From Bacteroidota bacterium (GTDB taxonomy: Bacteria; Bacteroidota; Bacteroidia; B-17B0; Aurantibacillaceae): a stretch of 64,000 bases of DNA. The notes below the pieces were generated by a model, which ran no database searches, was not told the origin of the DNA, and saw only the letters and a program-made list of their open reading frames with translations. The position numbers were made by a program, and so were the translations under genes. Below are positions 26,662 through 36,513 of this stretch, one piece after another; position 1 is the first letter of the stretch; every line of letters begins with the position of its first letter. The stretch lies in the NCBI GenBank assembly GCA_020162035.1, contig JAIUNM010000009.1, positions 1 to 64,000 on the forward strand, given 5' to 3'.

Positions 26662-28605
26662 ATGAAAAACATTGCTCTAATAATTATACTTTTTTTATTC
26701 TCACAAAATTTATTTGCGCAAAAAATAGATTCTCTTAAAAATTATATCAACACGCAAAAAATTGATACTAATTATTTAAATTCTATTTACAAAATAGGGA
26801 ATTTATATTATTATGAAGGTAAATTAGATTCAAGCCTAAAATATTTCTCAATAGGTTTAAATAATTCTAAAAAACTTAATCTACAAAAATACATTTGTTC
26901 ATTTTATTCTGAATTAGGAACAATCTATAGAGAAAAAGGTATTTATGATAAATCCAGTGATAATAGTTTAAAAGCATTAACTATTGCTGATGCAAACAAT
27001 TTTGAAATTAAAAAAGCATCATGCTACAATAATATTGCCATATTAAATACAATTCAAAAACAGTTTGATAAAGCTTTTGAGTTTTACAACAAAGCAATGG
27101 TTATTTATCTAAAAAAAAATAATATAGGCGGACAAGCGTCAATTAATAACAACTTAGGTTTAATTTATTTAGAGCAAGAAAAAAACGAACAGGCTCTTGA
27201 ATTATTTCATAAAGCAAAAACATTAAATTTAAAAGTTAATAACGGTTATGGTGTTGCTTCTAACTCCGAAAACATTGGATTAATTTATGAAAACCTAAAA
27301 CGTTACGATTCTGCTTTATTTTATTACGAAAAAGCATATAAAATTTGGGAATCAAGAAAAGATACTCATAGCCTTGCAATTAACATGGGTTATATAGGTA
27401 AATCATTAATTAACCAAAACAAATTTAAAGATGCTATAAAAATTTTAACACAAGCTTTAAATTATTCTAAACAAATAAATTCAAAAAGCTCAGAAAGAGA
27501 TATTTCTTTTTATTTATCAAATGCTTTTGAAGAAGATGGAAATTTAAGAAACGCGTTAACTTACTATAAACTTGGTAACCAATTAAATGATAGTTTAATA
27601 AACTCTGATAAACTAAGAGAAATTACCGAAATGCAACTTAATTACATTTTTAACAAAAAACAATTACAAGACTCTATTAAACACAGTACAGAAGTTAATG
27701 AAAAAGAAAACGAAATAATTTCTCAAAAGAAAAATGCAAGTATTGCAATTGTTTTCTTAGGAATATTTATTGTATTACTTTTTTTTGTTATTAGAGGATA
27801 CATCCAAAAAAACAAAACAAATAAAATTATTACCGAACAAAAAATATTAGTTGAACAAAAACAAAAAGAAATTTTAGACTCTATATCTTATGCCAAAAAG
27901 ATACAAAACACTCTTCTTGCAAATCAAAATTTTTTAAATGATAATATAAAAAATAATTTTATTTATTATAACCCTAAAGATATTGTTAGTGGCGATTTTT
28001 ATTGGGCTACTTTAAAAGATAATTTATTTTACTTGGCTGTTTGTGACAGCACAGGGCACGGTGTTCCTGGTGCATTTATGAGCTTATTAAACATTGGATA
28101 TTTATCCGAAGCAATTAATGAAAAAAATATTATTCAACCTAATTTAGTATTTAATTATGTTAGAGAAAAGTTAATCTCTTCACTATCTAAAGACGGTCAA
28201 AAAGATGGTTTTGATGGGGTACTTTTATGTTTAAATAAAAGAACCAATGAAATTTCTTATGCAGCTGCAAACAATAAATTAATTTTAATTAGAGATAATA
28301 AATTAACTGAATTAACATCGGATAGAATGCCTGTTGGTATTGGGATTAAATCAGAATCTTTTAAACACAATTTACTCCAAATAAAACCAAACGACACTCT
28401 TTATATTTATACAGATGGTTTTGCTGATCAATTTGGTGGGCCAAAAGGAAAAAAATTTAAATACAAACAACTAAATGAAATTTTATTAAAAAACATAAAT
28501 TCGTCTCTAACAACACAAAAAGACATTCTTAAAACTTCTTTTGAAAACTGGAAAGGAAATTTGGAACAAGTAGATGATGTGTGTATTATCGGAATTCGTT
28601 TTTAA
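26662..28605 (+). CDS. TPR and SpoIIE (PP2C-type) phosphatase, membrane-anchored
   Basis: A 647-residue protein in four parts. A signal peptide ends near residue 20. About six TPR units span 40-310, predicted periplasmic. One transmembrane helix lies at 359-379. A cytosolic coiled linker leads to a SpoIIE/RsbU phosphatase domain (about 405-647), with metal-site residues in SGDFYW (443-448), CDSTGHGVPGAFMS (461-474) and the final DDVCIIGI. Such enzymes dephosphorylate an anti-sigma antagonist or similar partner, so this looks like a sensor that turns a periplasmic TPR-mediated signal into partner switching. No partner gene (STAS or RsbW-type kinase) is adjacent. The output is unknown. Confidence 0.9.
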   Translation: MKNIALIIILFLFSQNLFAQKIDSLKNYINTQKIDTNYLNSIYKIGNLYYYEGKLDSSLKYFSIGLNNSKKLNLQKYICSFYSELGTIYREKGIYDKSSDNSLKALTIADANNFEIKKASCYNNIAILNTIQKQFDKAFEFYNKAMVIYLKKNNIGGQASINNNLGLIYLEQEKNEQALELFHKAKTLNLKVNNGYGVASNSENIGLIYENLKRYDSALFYYEKAYKIWESRKDTHSLAINMGYIGKSLINQNKFKDAIKILTQALNYSKQINSKSSERDISFYLSNAFEEDGNLRNALTYYKLGNQLNDSLINSDKLREITEMQLNYIFNKKQLQDSIKHSTEVNEKENEIISQKKNASIAIVFLGIFIVLLFFVIRGYIQKNKTNKIITEQKILVEQKQKEILDSISYAKKIQNTLLANQNFLNDNIKNNFIYYNPKDIVSGDFYWATLKDNLFYLAVCDSTGHGVPGAFMSLLNIGYLSEAINEKNIIQPNLVFNYVREKLISSLSKDGQKDGFDGVLLCLNKRTNEISYAAANNKLILIRDNKLTELTSDRMPVGIGIKSESFKHNLLQIKPNDTLYIYTDGFADQFGGPKGKKFKYKQLNEILLKNINSSLTTQKDILKTSFENWKGNLEQVDDVCIIGIRF

Positions 28606-28629
28606 TATACTCTTTCAAATAGTGCTAGT

Positions 28630-29706
28630 TTAAATTTTACCAGTATAAACTGCGCCACCACAACTATTACGAATTGCTCCTGTAACACTTGCCAAACTGT
28701 TATCTTTATTGTTTAGTCTTAAATACCCTAAAAAAGCAAAAATTAACGCTTCTTTAAAATTAATTATAAAATTGTTTGGTATTATTAACTTACAATTTGT
28801 TTTGGATTGAATTAATTCTATTAAAAATTTATTAAACGTTCCACCTCCTGTACACAAAACATTACTTAATTTATTTTTGTTTAAAATTGCAGCAATCTGA
28901 GTTGCGGCATGGTGAGTATATGTAGTTATTACATCTTCTATTTTATATTTGGTAAATATTTTTTTTACTTCATTATCATAAAACTCTCTTCCTAAACTTT
29001 TTGCTCCTTTAATTTTGTAAAATTTTAATTGTTCAAGCTTATCTAATAGTTCAAAATTTAAAGCGTTATTTCTAGCAGTTAAACCATCTTTATCGTAATC
29101 TAATCCTAATTTATTTGATAAATCGTTTAAAACAATATTTACTAAACAAATATCAAATGCAATTCTTTTTTGTTTTTGACTATATGAAATGTTTGCAATA
29201 CCACCTAAATTTAAACAGGCATCATAATTTTTAAACAATAAATCATCTCCTATTGGTACTAGCGGAGCCCCTTGTCCGTTTAAAGCAACATCTAAACTTC
29301 TAAAATCGCAAACAGTAGTTAAATTTGTGTTAGCTGCTATTGTTGCACCACAACCTAGTTGGGTACTAAAGCCATTTTTAGGTTCATGAAAAATTGTGTG
29401 TCCATGGCTTGCTATAAACTGAGGTGTTAATTTATGTTTCTTAATAAATTTGTTACATAAATCAGCTATAAAAGCACCATACATTGCATTTAATTCAAAA
29501 TAATCTCTCCCAATTAAAAGGTTAGCGTTTTTAAGAGAAAACTCAATTTTCTTTTGGTATTTAATGGTTTCAGCACAAATAATTTCATGTTTAATCTTGC
29601 CATTTTTAGTGCTAAATTTGCAATAAGCAATATCAAGTCCATCTAGCGATGTGCCACTCATTACACCAATGCCATGTGTAATTTTTTCAATCTTGATTTT
29701 AGTCAT
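28630..29706 (-). CDS. anmK: Anhydro-N-acetylmuramic acid kinase
   Basis: Cleaves and phosphorylates 1,6-anhydro-MurNAc to MurNAc-6-phosphate in peptidoglycan recycling. The ATP-binding signature GVMSGTSLDGLDIAYC starts near residue 13. The FCDFR-like region (VCDFRSLDVAL), GQGAPLVPIGD and the LNLGGIANIS block are typical. The length of 358 residues fits. It starts at ATG 29704-29706 and is divergent from the acyl-CoA dehydrogenase. It converges on the SpoIIE phosphatase gene with a 24-base gap and no evident terminator. Confidence 0.94.
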   Translation of the reverse strand: MTKIKIEKITHGIGVMSGTSLDGLDIAYCKFSTKNGKIKHEIICAETIKYQKKIEFSLKNANLLIGRDYFELNAMYGAFIADLCNKFIKKHKLTPQFIASHGHTIFHEPKNGFSTQLGCGATIAANTNLTTVCDFRSLDVALNGQGAPLVPIGDDLLFKNYDACLNLGGIANISYSQKQKRIAFDICLVNIVLNDLSNKLGLDYDKDGLTARNNALNFELLDKLEQLKFYKIKGAKSLGREFYDNEVKKIFTKYKIEDVITTYTHHAATQIAAILNKNKLSNVLCTGGGTFNKFLIELIQSKTNCKLIIPNNFIINFKEALIFAFLGYLRLNNKDNSLASVTGAIRNSCGGAVYTGKI

Positions 29707-29737
29707 AATTTAGTTTCGAAAATAATTATAATTTTAA

Positions 29738-29768
29738 TTGCAATCTTGCTCTTACAAAGTTATATTTG
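29738..29768 (+). promoter_or_regulatory. Bacteroidota-type promoter of the acyl-CoA dehydrogenase gene
   Basis: A TTG -33 box (29738-29740), 20 bases of spacer and the exact -7 box TATATTTG (29761-29768), followed 31 bases later by the ATG. This agrees with the known sigma-A consensus of the phylum, TTTG-N17-23-TAnnTTTG. Confidence 0.7.
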
Positions 29769-29799
29769 CAACACTAATAAACATTATAAATTTACCATT

Positions 29800-30939
29800 A
29801 TGCAATTTGATCTAACAGAAGAACATTTAATGATTCAAAAAGCAGCAAGAGATTTTGCTCAAAATGAATTAAAACCAGGAGTAATTGAACGCGATGAACA
29901 TCAAAAATTTCCAACTGAGCAAGTAAAAAAAATGGCAGAGTTAGGTTTTTTAGGAATGATGGTTGATCCAAAATATGGCGGAGGCGGTATGGATGCTATT
30001 TCATACGTGCTTGCAATGGAAGAAATTAGTAAAGTAGATGCTAGCTGCTCTGTAATAATGAGCGTTAACAATAGTTTAGTATGTTGGGGTTTAGAAATGT
30101 TTGGAACTGAAGAACAAAAACAAAAATACTTAGTTCCTTTAGCTAAAGGAGAAAAAATTGGAGCATTTTGTTTAAGTGAACCTGAAGCAGGAAGTGACGC
30201 AACTTCTCAAAAAACAACTGCTATTGATAAAGGAGACCATTATCTTTTAAATGGAACAAAAAATTGGATTACAAACGGTAATAGTGCAAGTATTTATCTA
30301 GTTATTGCACAAACAAATATTGAAGCAGGACATAAAGGTATTAATTGCTTAATAGTTGAAAAAGGAATGCCTGGTTTTGAAGTTGGCCCTAAAGAAAATA
30401 AAATGGGAATTAGAGCAAGCGACACTCATAGCTTAATGTTTAATGACGTAAAAGTACCTAAAGCTAATCGAATTGGAGAAGAAGGATTTGGATTTAAATT
30501 TGCAATGAAAACTTTAAGTGGAGGAAGAATTGGGATTGCATCTCAAGCTTTAGGAATTGCAAGTGGCGCATACGAATTAGCATTACAATACAGCAAAGAA
30601 AGAAAAGCGTTTGGTAAAGAAATTAGTAAGCACCAAGCCATTCAATTTAAGTTAGCAGATATGGCAACTAAAATTGAAGCCGCAAGATTATTAATATACA
30701 GAAGTGCTTGGTTAAAAGACAACCATTTACCAATGGATAAAGAAAGTGCAATGGCTAAAGTTTTTGCAAGTGAAACTGCTATGTGGGTTACAACCGAAGC
30801 AGTTCAAGTTCATGGCGGTTATGGGTATGTAAAAGAATACCACGTTGAACGTTTAATGAGAGATGCAAAAATTACTCAAATTTATGAAGGCACAAGCGAA
30901 GTTCAACGAATTGTAATATCAAGACAAGTTTTAGCTTAA
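29800..30939 (+). CDS. Acyl-CoA dehydrogenase
   Basis: An FAD-dependent dehydrogenase that makes 2-enoyl-CoA and passes electrons to ETF, 379 residues from the chosen start. It has the N-terminal helical block MQFDLTEEHLMIQKAA, the FAD/substrate motif CLSEPEAGSDA, the second family signature in the middle, and the C-terminal region with QVHGGYGY and IYEGTSEVQRIVISR. The catalytic glutamate is expected in the YEGTSE loop (short/butyryl-CoA type). ATG 29800-29802 is chosen; an upstream extension in the same frame would cover the promoter at 29738-29768. Confidence 0.95.
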   Translation: MQFDLTEEHLMIQKAARDFAQNELKPGVIERDEHQKFPTEQVKKMAELGFLGMMVDPKYGGGGMDAISYVLAMEEISKVDASCSVIMSVNNSLVCWGLEMFGTEEQKQKYLVPLAKGEKIGAFCLSEPEAGSDATSQKTTAIDKGDHYLLNGTKNWITNGNSASIYLVIAQTNIEAGHKGINCLIVEKGMPGFEVGPKENKMGIRASDTHSLMFNDVKVPKANRIGEEGFGFKFAMKTLSGGRIGIASQALGIASGAYELALQYSKERKAFGKEISKHQAIQFKLADMATKIEAARLLIYRSAWLKDNHLPMDKESAMAKVFASETAMWVTTEAVQVHGGYGYVKEYHVERLMRDAKITQIYEGTSEVQRIVISRQVLA

Positions 30940-31020
30940 CTAACAAATAAAGAGGACTAATAAGTTCTCTTTTGTTGTTTTAGGCACAATATTTGTAAAT
31001 TAAAGTTAAAATATAAATTC

Positions 31021-34000
31021 ATGAAAAATTTTTTAATCATTCTGTTCATTCTTATAGGCTTATCTATTCAAGCTCAAACTAGTTGCGCAAGTGCTGCACC
31101 TTTTTGTGCTGGTGGAACATCAGGTGTTACTTTTCCTGCAACCGTTAATGGTCCTCCTGCACCAGTTGGCCCTGCATATGGCTGTTTAGGCTCTCAGCCA
31201 AACCCAGCTTGGTATTATTTACAAATAAGTTCGCCAGGCAATTTAGATTTATATATTGCAGGTTCAGGTGGGGCTGATGTTGATTTTATTTGTTGGGGGC
31301 CTTTCCCTAACCTTTCAGCAGCTTGTGCTAATTTAACTGCAGGTAATATTGTAGATTGTAGTTATTCTAGTAGTCCAACCGAAACGTGCAACATTGTTTC
31401 AGCCCCTACAGGTTCTTTTTATATGGTTTTAATAACAAACTACGCAAATATTGCACAAAACATCATTTTTAATCAAATTGGAGGCACAGGCTCTACAAAC
31501 TGTAGTATTTTGGCCTCAAGCAGTACAATATGCGCGGGTTCAACCGCTGTAATTACGGCAAGTAATAGTAGTAACTTAACTAGCCCTGTTTATTCTATTA
31601 ACCCAGGCAGTGGAACAAGTACTAATCCATCATTTACAGTTTCACCTGCTGTTACAACAACTTACGTTGTATCAGTTACTGGTCAAAACACTTCAGGCTC
31701 TACTATTACCCAAACAGCAACTGCAATAGTTACAGTTTATCCTAAACCAACAGTAGCACCCTCACTAACGCAAGCAACCTGTACAAACCCAAATAATGCA
31801 TTTAACCTTAATTTAAATTTTTTACCACCTACTCCAGTCCCTACATATACAATATCCTGGAGCCCTACACCTGCAGGTATTATATCTAATACACAATACA
31901 CTGCGGCAAATGTACCATCAGGCACATACAACGCAACTATAACTGCACAAGGAGGGTGTACAGCCACAACTAGTATAACAATGATTGATATGACTGCCCC
32001 TACTTTAACCGTATTAAACACCACAGGTTCATTTTCAATCACATGTGCTTCTCCAAGTGTTTGTATGACAGCCCAAACTACTCCAGCAAATTGTTCTTAT
32101 TTTTGGACAAATTCTGCTGCTACGTTTACATCTAATGCCCAAAGTGTTTGTACTAGTACTGTAGGCTCTTATACCGTTGTAGTTACTCACCCTTCAAATA
32201 CTTGCACTGCAACTCAAACATTAGCAATTGCAATGAATACAACTGCACCAACAGGTACTGTTAGTCCAACTTCTGTAACAATAAATTGTAGTTCAAATGC
32301 ACCTACATTTACAGCATCTGTAATTACACCAACGTCAAATATGCAAATTCAATGGTTTACTACCACAACTGTTGGTATTATACCTGGACCAGTTTATATT
32401 AACACAATTTCAATTCAAGCATTAGGACCAGGAACTCACGTAGCAACTTTTTCTAATACTGTTAATGGCTGTACTCAATCTAAAACTGTTACCGTTGTAA
32501 CAACCACAACATTCCCTACTTTTATACCAACTAGCAATACAAATTTCACTGTTGGTTGTGCTCCAAGTCATACAACTACTTTATGTTTTGGTTCTCCAAA
32601 TTCTGCAAATGGCTCAGTAGATTTTTGTTTTTACCCAGGCTCAACAATGACAACCTCAATTCCAAGTGGTTCATTTAGCGGTAGCCCTGGCGCATCTTGT
32701 TTAACTACAAGCATAACAGGCCAATGGAATTTAGTTTTAAGAGATGTTGTTAGTGGTTGTCAAACTTCATTACCTGTATATGTTATTGCAAATACAGTTC
32801 AGCCACATGTTCAATATACTATGCCAACAAATACATTAATGTGCCATACACCTTCATTTATGGCTGTTGGAAGCAGCACAACCATAAACACAAACGTTGT
32901 GTGGAATTACCCTGTGCCGCCACCAAATACTACTACAGGCTCATCTATAAACATTGGAGCAACTGGTTTTGGACCAAGTACTTGTACAAATTGTGCTGGC
33001 GCGTATGGTGTTTACACGGTTGTTGTAACAAATACTGTAAACTCTTGTAGAAGTACTCAAACTGTTGGTATTGATCAAAATTTTTTATTACCAAGAATGG
33101 TAACAAATTTAAGTACGCCTAATTTCTTTTCTTGTAAAACAAATACAGTTGGAATTAATGTAAGTTTAGTTTATGTTGGTACTAGTACTGCAAATGTAAT
33201 TTCTGCCACAAATACATTTGTTGTTCCTGTTGGCACATCTACTTTATATACTTTAGGTGGGCCAGGTGTTGTTTCTGTTATAGTACCGGATATTGTAGTT
33301 CCAAACACATCAACTTTAATTACACAAGGCAATTTTAATGGTTGTATTTCAACTTCAGTAGTAACAATAAACGGCGATTATACAAAACCAGTTATTGCAC
33401 CATCACAAAATTACACATTAGATTGTGCTGTTAGCGCATCTGTTGTTGGTGTTCCAATTCGTGTGGTTTTAAGTAATTCGTTATCTGCATGGTCTGTTCT
33501 TTATAAAAATTATCCAGCAGGGACATCTTTTTCACCATTAAGTTTTATCACACCTCCAGTTGGAGGAACATGTTCTCCTGGTGTAATTAGCCCTACTGTA
33601 GTAGTAGACAAAGCTGGAACATATGAATATGTTGTTACAAATAACGTAACAGGTTGTTATGAATTTGCAACTTTAAATGTATTACCTGGATTTATAAATG
33701 CAAGCATGAATGCTTCAGCAGAATCTGGGTTTGCACCATTAACTGTTTATTTCAATAACACAAGTGCATCAGCAGGTACATTAAACGCAAGCTCAAATGT
33801 TATTTCTAATTGGAGTTTTGGAAATGGAACGTATTCTGCTTCAATTTCAAACTCAATTTCAACAGGTGCAACATATGTAAACCCAGGCACCTATACTGTT
33901 TTATTAATTAGTTCAAAAGGCGAATGTATTGATAGTACTTTTAAAATAATAAAAGTAGATATTCCTTCTAAATTAGAAATACCAAATATTTTTACACCAA

Positions 34001-34248
34001 ATGGAGATAATTCTAACGACATTTTCTTTGTTAAAGCTAGTAATTTATCCAAAATTGAAGCTGTTATTTTTGATAGATGGGGAAATAAAGTGTATGATGT
34101 TAATTCAAATACAGGAAATATTGCTTGGGATGGTAAAAACTTTGCCGGAATGGAATGTGCAGCAGGAACATATTTCTATATAATTAAAGCAGAAGGTAAA
34201 GATGGTGCTACTTATGAGAAAAAAGGTTCTGTATCCTTAATGCGATAG
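31021..34248 (+). CDS. Secreted PKD-type protein with T9SS type B C-terminal domain
   Basis: A 1075-residue exported protein with a signal peptide (about 1-19, ending IQAQ). The body (about 20-890) is Thr/Ser/Asn-rich with repeated Ig/PKD-like beta modules and paired cysteines. A PKD-like module is near 897-965 (SGFAPLTVYFNNTS). The last 90 residues begin IPNIFTPNGDNSNDIF and contain FDRWGNKVYD, the gliding-motility-associated type B sorting domain recognised by the T9SS. The protein should end up outside the outer membrane, attached or released. No enzyme domain is recognisable. A strong terminator follows at 34272. Function is probably adhesive or structural, by inference. Confidence 0.9.
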   Translation: MKNFLIILFILIGLSIQAQTSCASAAPFCAGGTSGVTFPATVNGPPAPVGPAYGCLGSQPNPAWYYLQISSPGNLDLYIAGSGGADVDFICWGPFPNLSAACANLTAGNIVDCSYSSSPTETCNIVSAPTGSFYMVLITNYANIAQNIIFNQIGGTGSTNCSILASSSTICAGSTAVITASNSSNLTSPVYSINPGSGTSTNPSFTVSPAVTTTYVVSVTGQNTSGSTITQTATAIVTVYPKPTVAPSLTQATCTNPNNAFNLNLNFLPPTPVPTYTISWSPTPAGIISNTQYTAANVPSGTYNATITAQGGCTATTSITMIDMTAPTLTVLNTTGSFSITCASPSVCMTAQTTPANCSYFWTNSAATFTSNAQSVCTSTVGSYTVVVTHPSNTCTATQTLAIAMNTTAPTGTVSPTSVTINCSSNAPTFTASVITPTSNMQIQWFTTTTVGIIPGPVYINTISIQALGPGTHVATFSNTVNGCTQSKTVTVVTTTTFPTFIPTSNTNFTVGCAPSHTTTLCFGSPNSANGSVDFCFYPGSTMTTSIPSGSFSGSPGASCLTTSITGQWNLVLRDVVSGCQTSLPVYVIANTVQPHVQYTMPTNTLMCHTPSFMAVGSSTTINTNVVWNYPVPPPNTTTGSSINIGATGFGPSTCTNCAGAYGVYTVVVTNTVNSCRSTQTVGIDQNFLLPRMVTNLSTPNFFSCKTNTVGINVSLVYVGTSTANVISATNTFVVPVGTSTLYTLGGPGVVSVIVPDIVVPNTSTLITQGNFNGCISTSVVTINGDYTKPVIAPSQNYTLDCAVSASVVGVPIRVVLSNSLSAWSVLYKNYPAGTSFSPLSFITPPVGGTCSPGVISPTVVVDKAGTYEYVVTNNVTGCYEFATLNVLPGFINASMNASAESGFAPLTVYFNNTSASAGTLNASSNVISNWSFGNGTYSASISNSISTGATYVNPGTYTVLLISSKGECIDSTFKIIKVDIPSKLEIPNIFTPNGDNSNDIFFVKASNLSKIEAVIFDRWGNKVYDVNSNTGNIAWDGKNFAGMECAAGTYFYIIKAEGKDGATYEKKGSVSLMR

Positions 34249-34271
34249 CTTTAAGTATATAGCGATTTAAG

Positions 34272-34299
34272 CCCCAATAAAAAATATTGGGGTTTTTTT
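34272..34299 (+). terminator. Rho-independent terminator
   Basis: Perfect 8-bp stem CCCCAATA (34272-34279) / TATTGGGG (34285-34292), five-base loop, then seven T residues. It ends the type B cargo gene. Confidence 0.9.
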
Positions 34300-34329
34300 A
34301 TTTAAATACATTTATTTAAAATAAAATAC

Positions 34330-34337
34330 TAAATTTG
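34330..34337 (+). promoter_or_regulatory. sucC promoter -7 box
   Basis: TAAATTTG, an exact TAnnTTTG match, 34 bases before the sucC ATG and just after the preceding terminator. A -33 TTG at the proper distance is not evident. Confidence 0.5.
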
Positions 34338-34371
34338 AAGCTATTAATTTGTTATTAAATAAAATTTATAT

Positions 34372-35565
34372 ATGAACATACACGAGTACCAAGGTAAAAG
34401 TATTTTAAAAAGTTTTGGTGTAGCAATACAAGAAGGTATTGTTGCTGAAACTGCCGAGCAAGCTGTTGAAGCAGCAAAAAAATTAAAAACAGATTACAAT
34501 AGCGATTGGGTTGTAGTTAAGGCTCAAATACACGCTGGTGGTCGTGGTAAAGGTGGCGGCGTTAAATTAGCCAAAAATTTAGACGAAGTAAAAGAAAAAG
34601 CAAGTCAAATTATTGGAATGAACTTAATAACTCCTCAAACTAGTGCTGCCGGTAAAAAAGTTCATAAAGTTTTAATTGCACAAGACGTTTATTACCCTGG
34701 TGCAAATCCAACAAAAGAATTTTACATGAGTGTTTTACTTGATAGAGCAAAAGGTAGAAATACATTTGTATATAGTACAGAAGGTGGCATGGATATTGAA
34801 CATGTTGCAGAAACAACTCCTGAAAAAATTTGGAAAGAAGAAATTGACCCACGTGTTGGTTTACAAGGATTTCAAGCAAGAAAAATTGCTTTTAATTTAG
34901 GCTTAAGCGGAAACGCTTTCAAAGAAATGACAAAGTTTGTCACAGCTCTTTATAAAGCCTACGAAAGTATTGATGCAAGTTTATTTGAAATTAATCCTGT
35001 TTTAAAAACTAGCGATGATAAAATAATTGCTGTTGATAGTAAAGTAACTTTTGATGGGAATGGATTATATCGTCATCCTCAATACGAGGCAATGAGAGAT
35101 ATTACTGAAGAAAACCCTATTGATGTTGAAGCGCGTGAAGCCGAATTAAATTATGTTCAACTTGACGGAAACGTAGGCTGCATGGTTAATGGTGCAGGTT
35201 TAGCAATGGCTACAATGGATATAATAAAATTAAGTGGAGGCGAACCAGCTAACTTTTTAGATGTTGGTGGAACTGCTAATGCGGAACGTGTTGAAAAAGC
35301 CTTCCGTATTATTTTAAAAGATAAAAACGTAAAAGCAATTTTGGTAAATATTTTTGGGGGTATTGTTAGATGCGATAGAGTTGCGCAAGGTGTTGTTGAT
35401 GCTTATAAAAACATGGGCAATATTAATGTTCCTATAATTGTAAGGTTACAAGGAACAAACGCAGATATTGCAAAAAAACTAATTGATGACAGTGGCTTAA
35501 AAGTATACTCTGCTATTGAGTTTCATGAAGCTGCTGCTTTAGTAAATAAATTAATTAAAGGCTAA
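34372..35565 (+). CDS. sucC: Succinyl-CoA synthetase beta subunit
   Basis: The nucleotide-binding subunit of the TCA-cycle enzyme that converts succinyl-CoA to succinate with ADP or GDP phosphorylation. The ATP-grasp N-terminal domain starts MNIHEYQGKSILKSFGV and has the GGRGKGGGVKLA loop near 59-70 and a LFEINPV motif. The C-terminal ligase domain contains NIFGGIVRCDRVAQG. The length of 397 residues is standard. The alpha subunit gene sucD is not adjacent. Two secreted proteins follow before the next terminator. Confidence 0.97.
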   Translation: MNIHEYQGKSILKSFGVAIQEGIVAETAEQAVEAAKKLKTDYNSDWVVVKAQIHAGGRGKGGGVKLAKNLDEVKEKASQIIGMNLITPQTSAAGKKVHKVLIAQDVYYPGANPTKEFYMSVLLDRAKGRNTFVYSTEGGMDIEHVAETTPEKIWKEEIDPRVGLQGFQARKIAFNLGLSGNAFKEMTKFVTALYKAYESIDASLFEINPVLKTSDDKIIAVDSKVTFDGNGLYRHPQYEAMRDITEENPIDVEAREAELNYVQLDGNVGCMVNGAGLAMATMDIIKLSGGEPANFLDVGGTANAERVEKAFRIILKDKNVKAILVNIFGGIVRCDRVAQGVVDAYKNMGNINVPIIVRLQGTNADIAKKLIDDSGLKVYSAIEFHEAAALVNKLIKG

Positions 35566-35581
35566 TAAATTAAAAAACAAA

Positions 35582-36472
35582 ATGAAAAAATCTATAGTAT
35601 TTTTCTTATCAGCAGCAACATTATTTGCTGTTACTAGTTGTGGAGGTGATTCAGAAAAAACTGACGAAACCGATATCGTTGACTCTACAAAAGTTGAAGA
35701 CATGCAAGTTTCTCCAATTTCTGAAACTTTTTTCCAAGTTCCTTCGCCAGGCGAAATGCTTACCTTCATTAAAATGATTGGTAACAACAGTAAAGACACG
35801 AAAATGTTAAACCCTGCATCTAATGCTAAAAATTATACTGATGCAAAATCTAAAGCTTTAAATTTTGGTATTTACAGCTGTGATTTAAGTTATTGCAGTA
35901 TTTTTGAAATTGGTGCCGATGCATTAAAATATTTTCCTGTAGTTAAAACTTTGGGCGATCAAATTGGAGTTTCTACTGCAATTAAACCTGAGATATTAAA
36001 ACGATTACAAGATAATTTAGGAAAACCAGATTCGTTAGCATTAATAACTGATGATATTTATTTTTCATCATTTGAAACATTAGAAGGAAGCAAACAAGGA
36101 CCAACTTTAGCTTGCGTTGTTGCTGGTGGTTGGATTGAAAGTATTTACATTGCTACTCAATTAGCGCAATATAAAGCTAACAGCCCAATTATTGAAAGAT
36201 TGGCAGATCAAAAATACACCCTTGAAAATATAATTGAATTTTTCAAAAAACATGAAGCAGACCAAAATGTTGCATCTATTAAAGCAGATTTCGAATCACT
36301 TTTAGCTGAATTTAATAAAATTGCCGAAAAAGATGTAGAAGCTGCCAAACAAGGTGATGGAAAAACAAAAGTATTAGCTGGCGGAAAACAATTAAATATA
36401 ACAGAAGAAAATTACAATATCATTAAAGAGAAAATAAAATCGATAAGAAACGGTTACGCTCAAATTAAATAA
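35582..36472 (+). CDS. Conserved lipoprotein of unknown function
   Basis: A 296-residue protein with a lipoprotein signal peptide, lipobox TSC with Cys20 followed by GGD, then an acidic linker (about 22-45). The mature part is mostly helical. It has a GIYSCDLSYCS segment near 98-108 with two cysteines and a GGWIESIYIA segment near 182-191. I recognise no characterised family; it looks like a Bacteroidota-specific outer-membrane or periplasmic lipoprotein. It follows sucC by 16 bases and precedes a second small secreted protein, so the three may share a transcript. Confidence 0.8.
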   Translation: MKKSIVFFLSAATLFAVTSCGGDSEKTDETDIVDSTKVEDMQVSPISETFFQVPSPGEMLTFIKMIGNNSKDTKMLNPASNAKNYTDAKSKALNFGIYSCDLSYCSIFEIGADALKYFPVVKTLGDQIGVSTAIKPEILKRLQDNLGKPDSLALITDDIYFSSFETLEGSKQGPTLACVVAGGWIESIYIATQLAQYKANSPIIERLADQKYTLENIIEFFKKHEADQNVASIKADFESLLAEFNKIAEKDVEAAKQGDGKTKVLAGGKQLNITEENYNIIKEKIKSIRNGYAQIK

Positions 36473-36513
36473 TTTATTAAAATTCTGTTTATAAAAATTA
36501 AAAAAATATACAA

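Noticed and set aside
29674-29799. Hydrophobic N-terminal extension of the acyl-CoA dehydrogenase
   Set aside because: It would make the promoter at 29738-29768 coding. The family starts at MQFDLTEEH.
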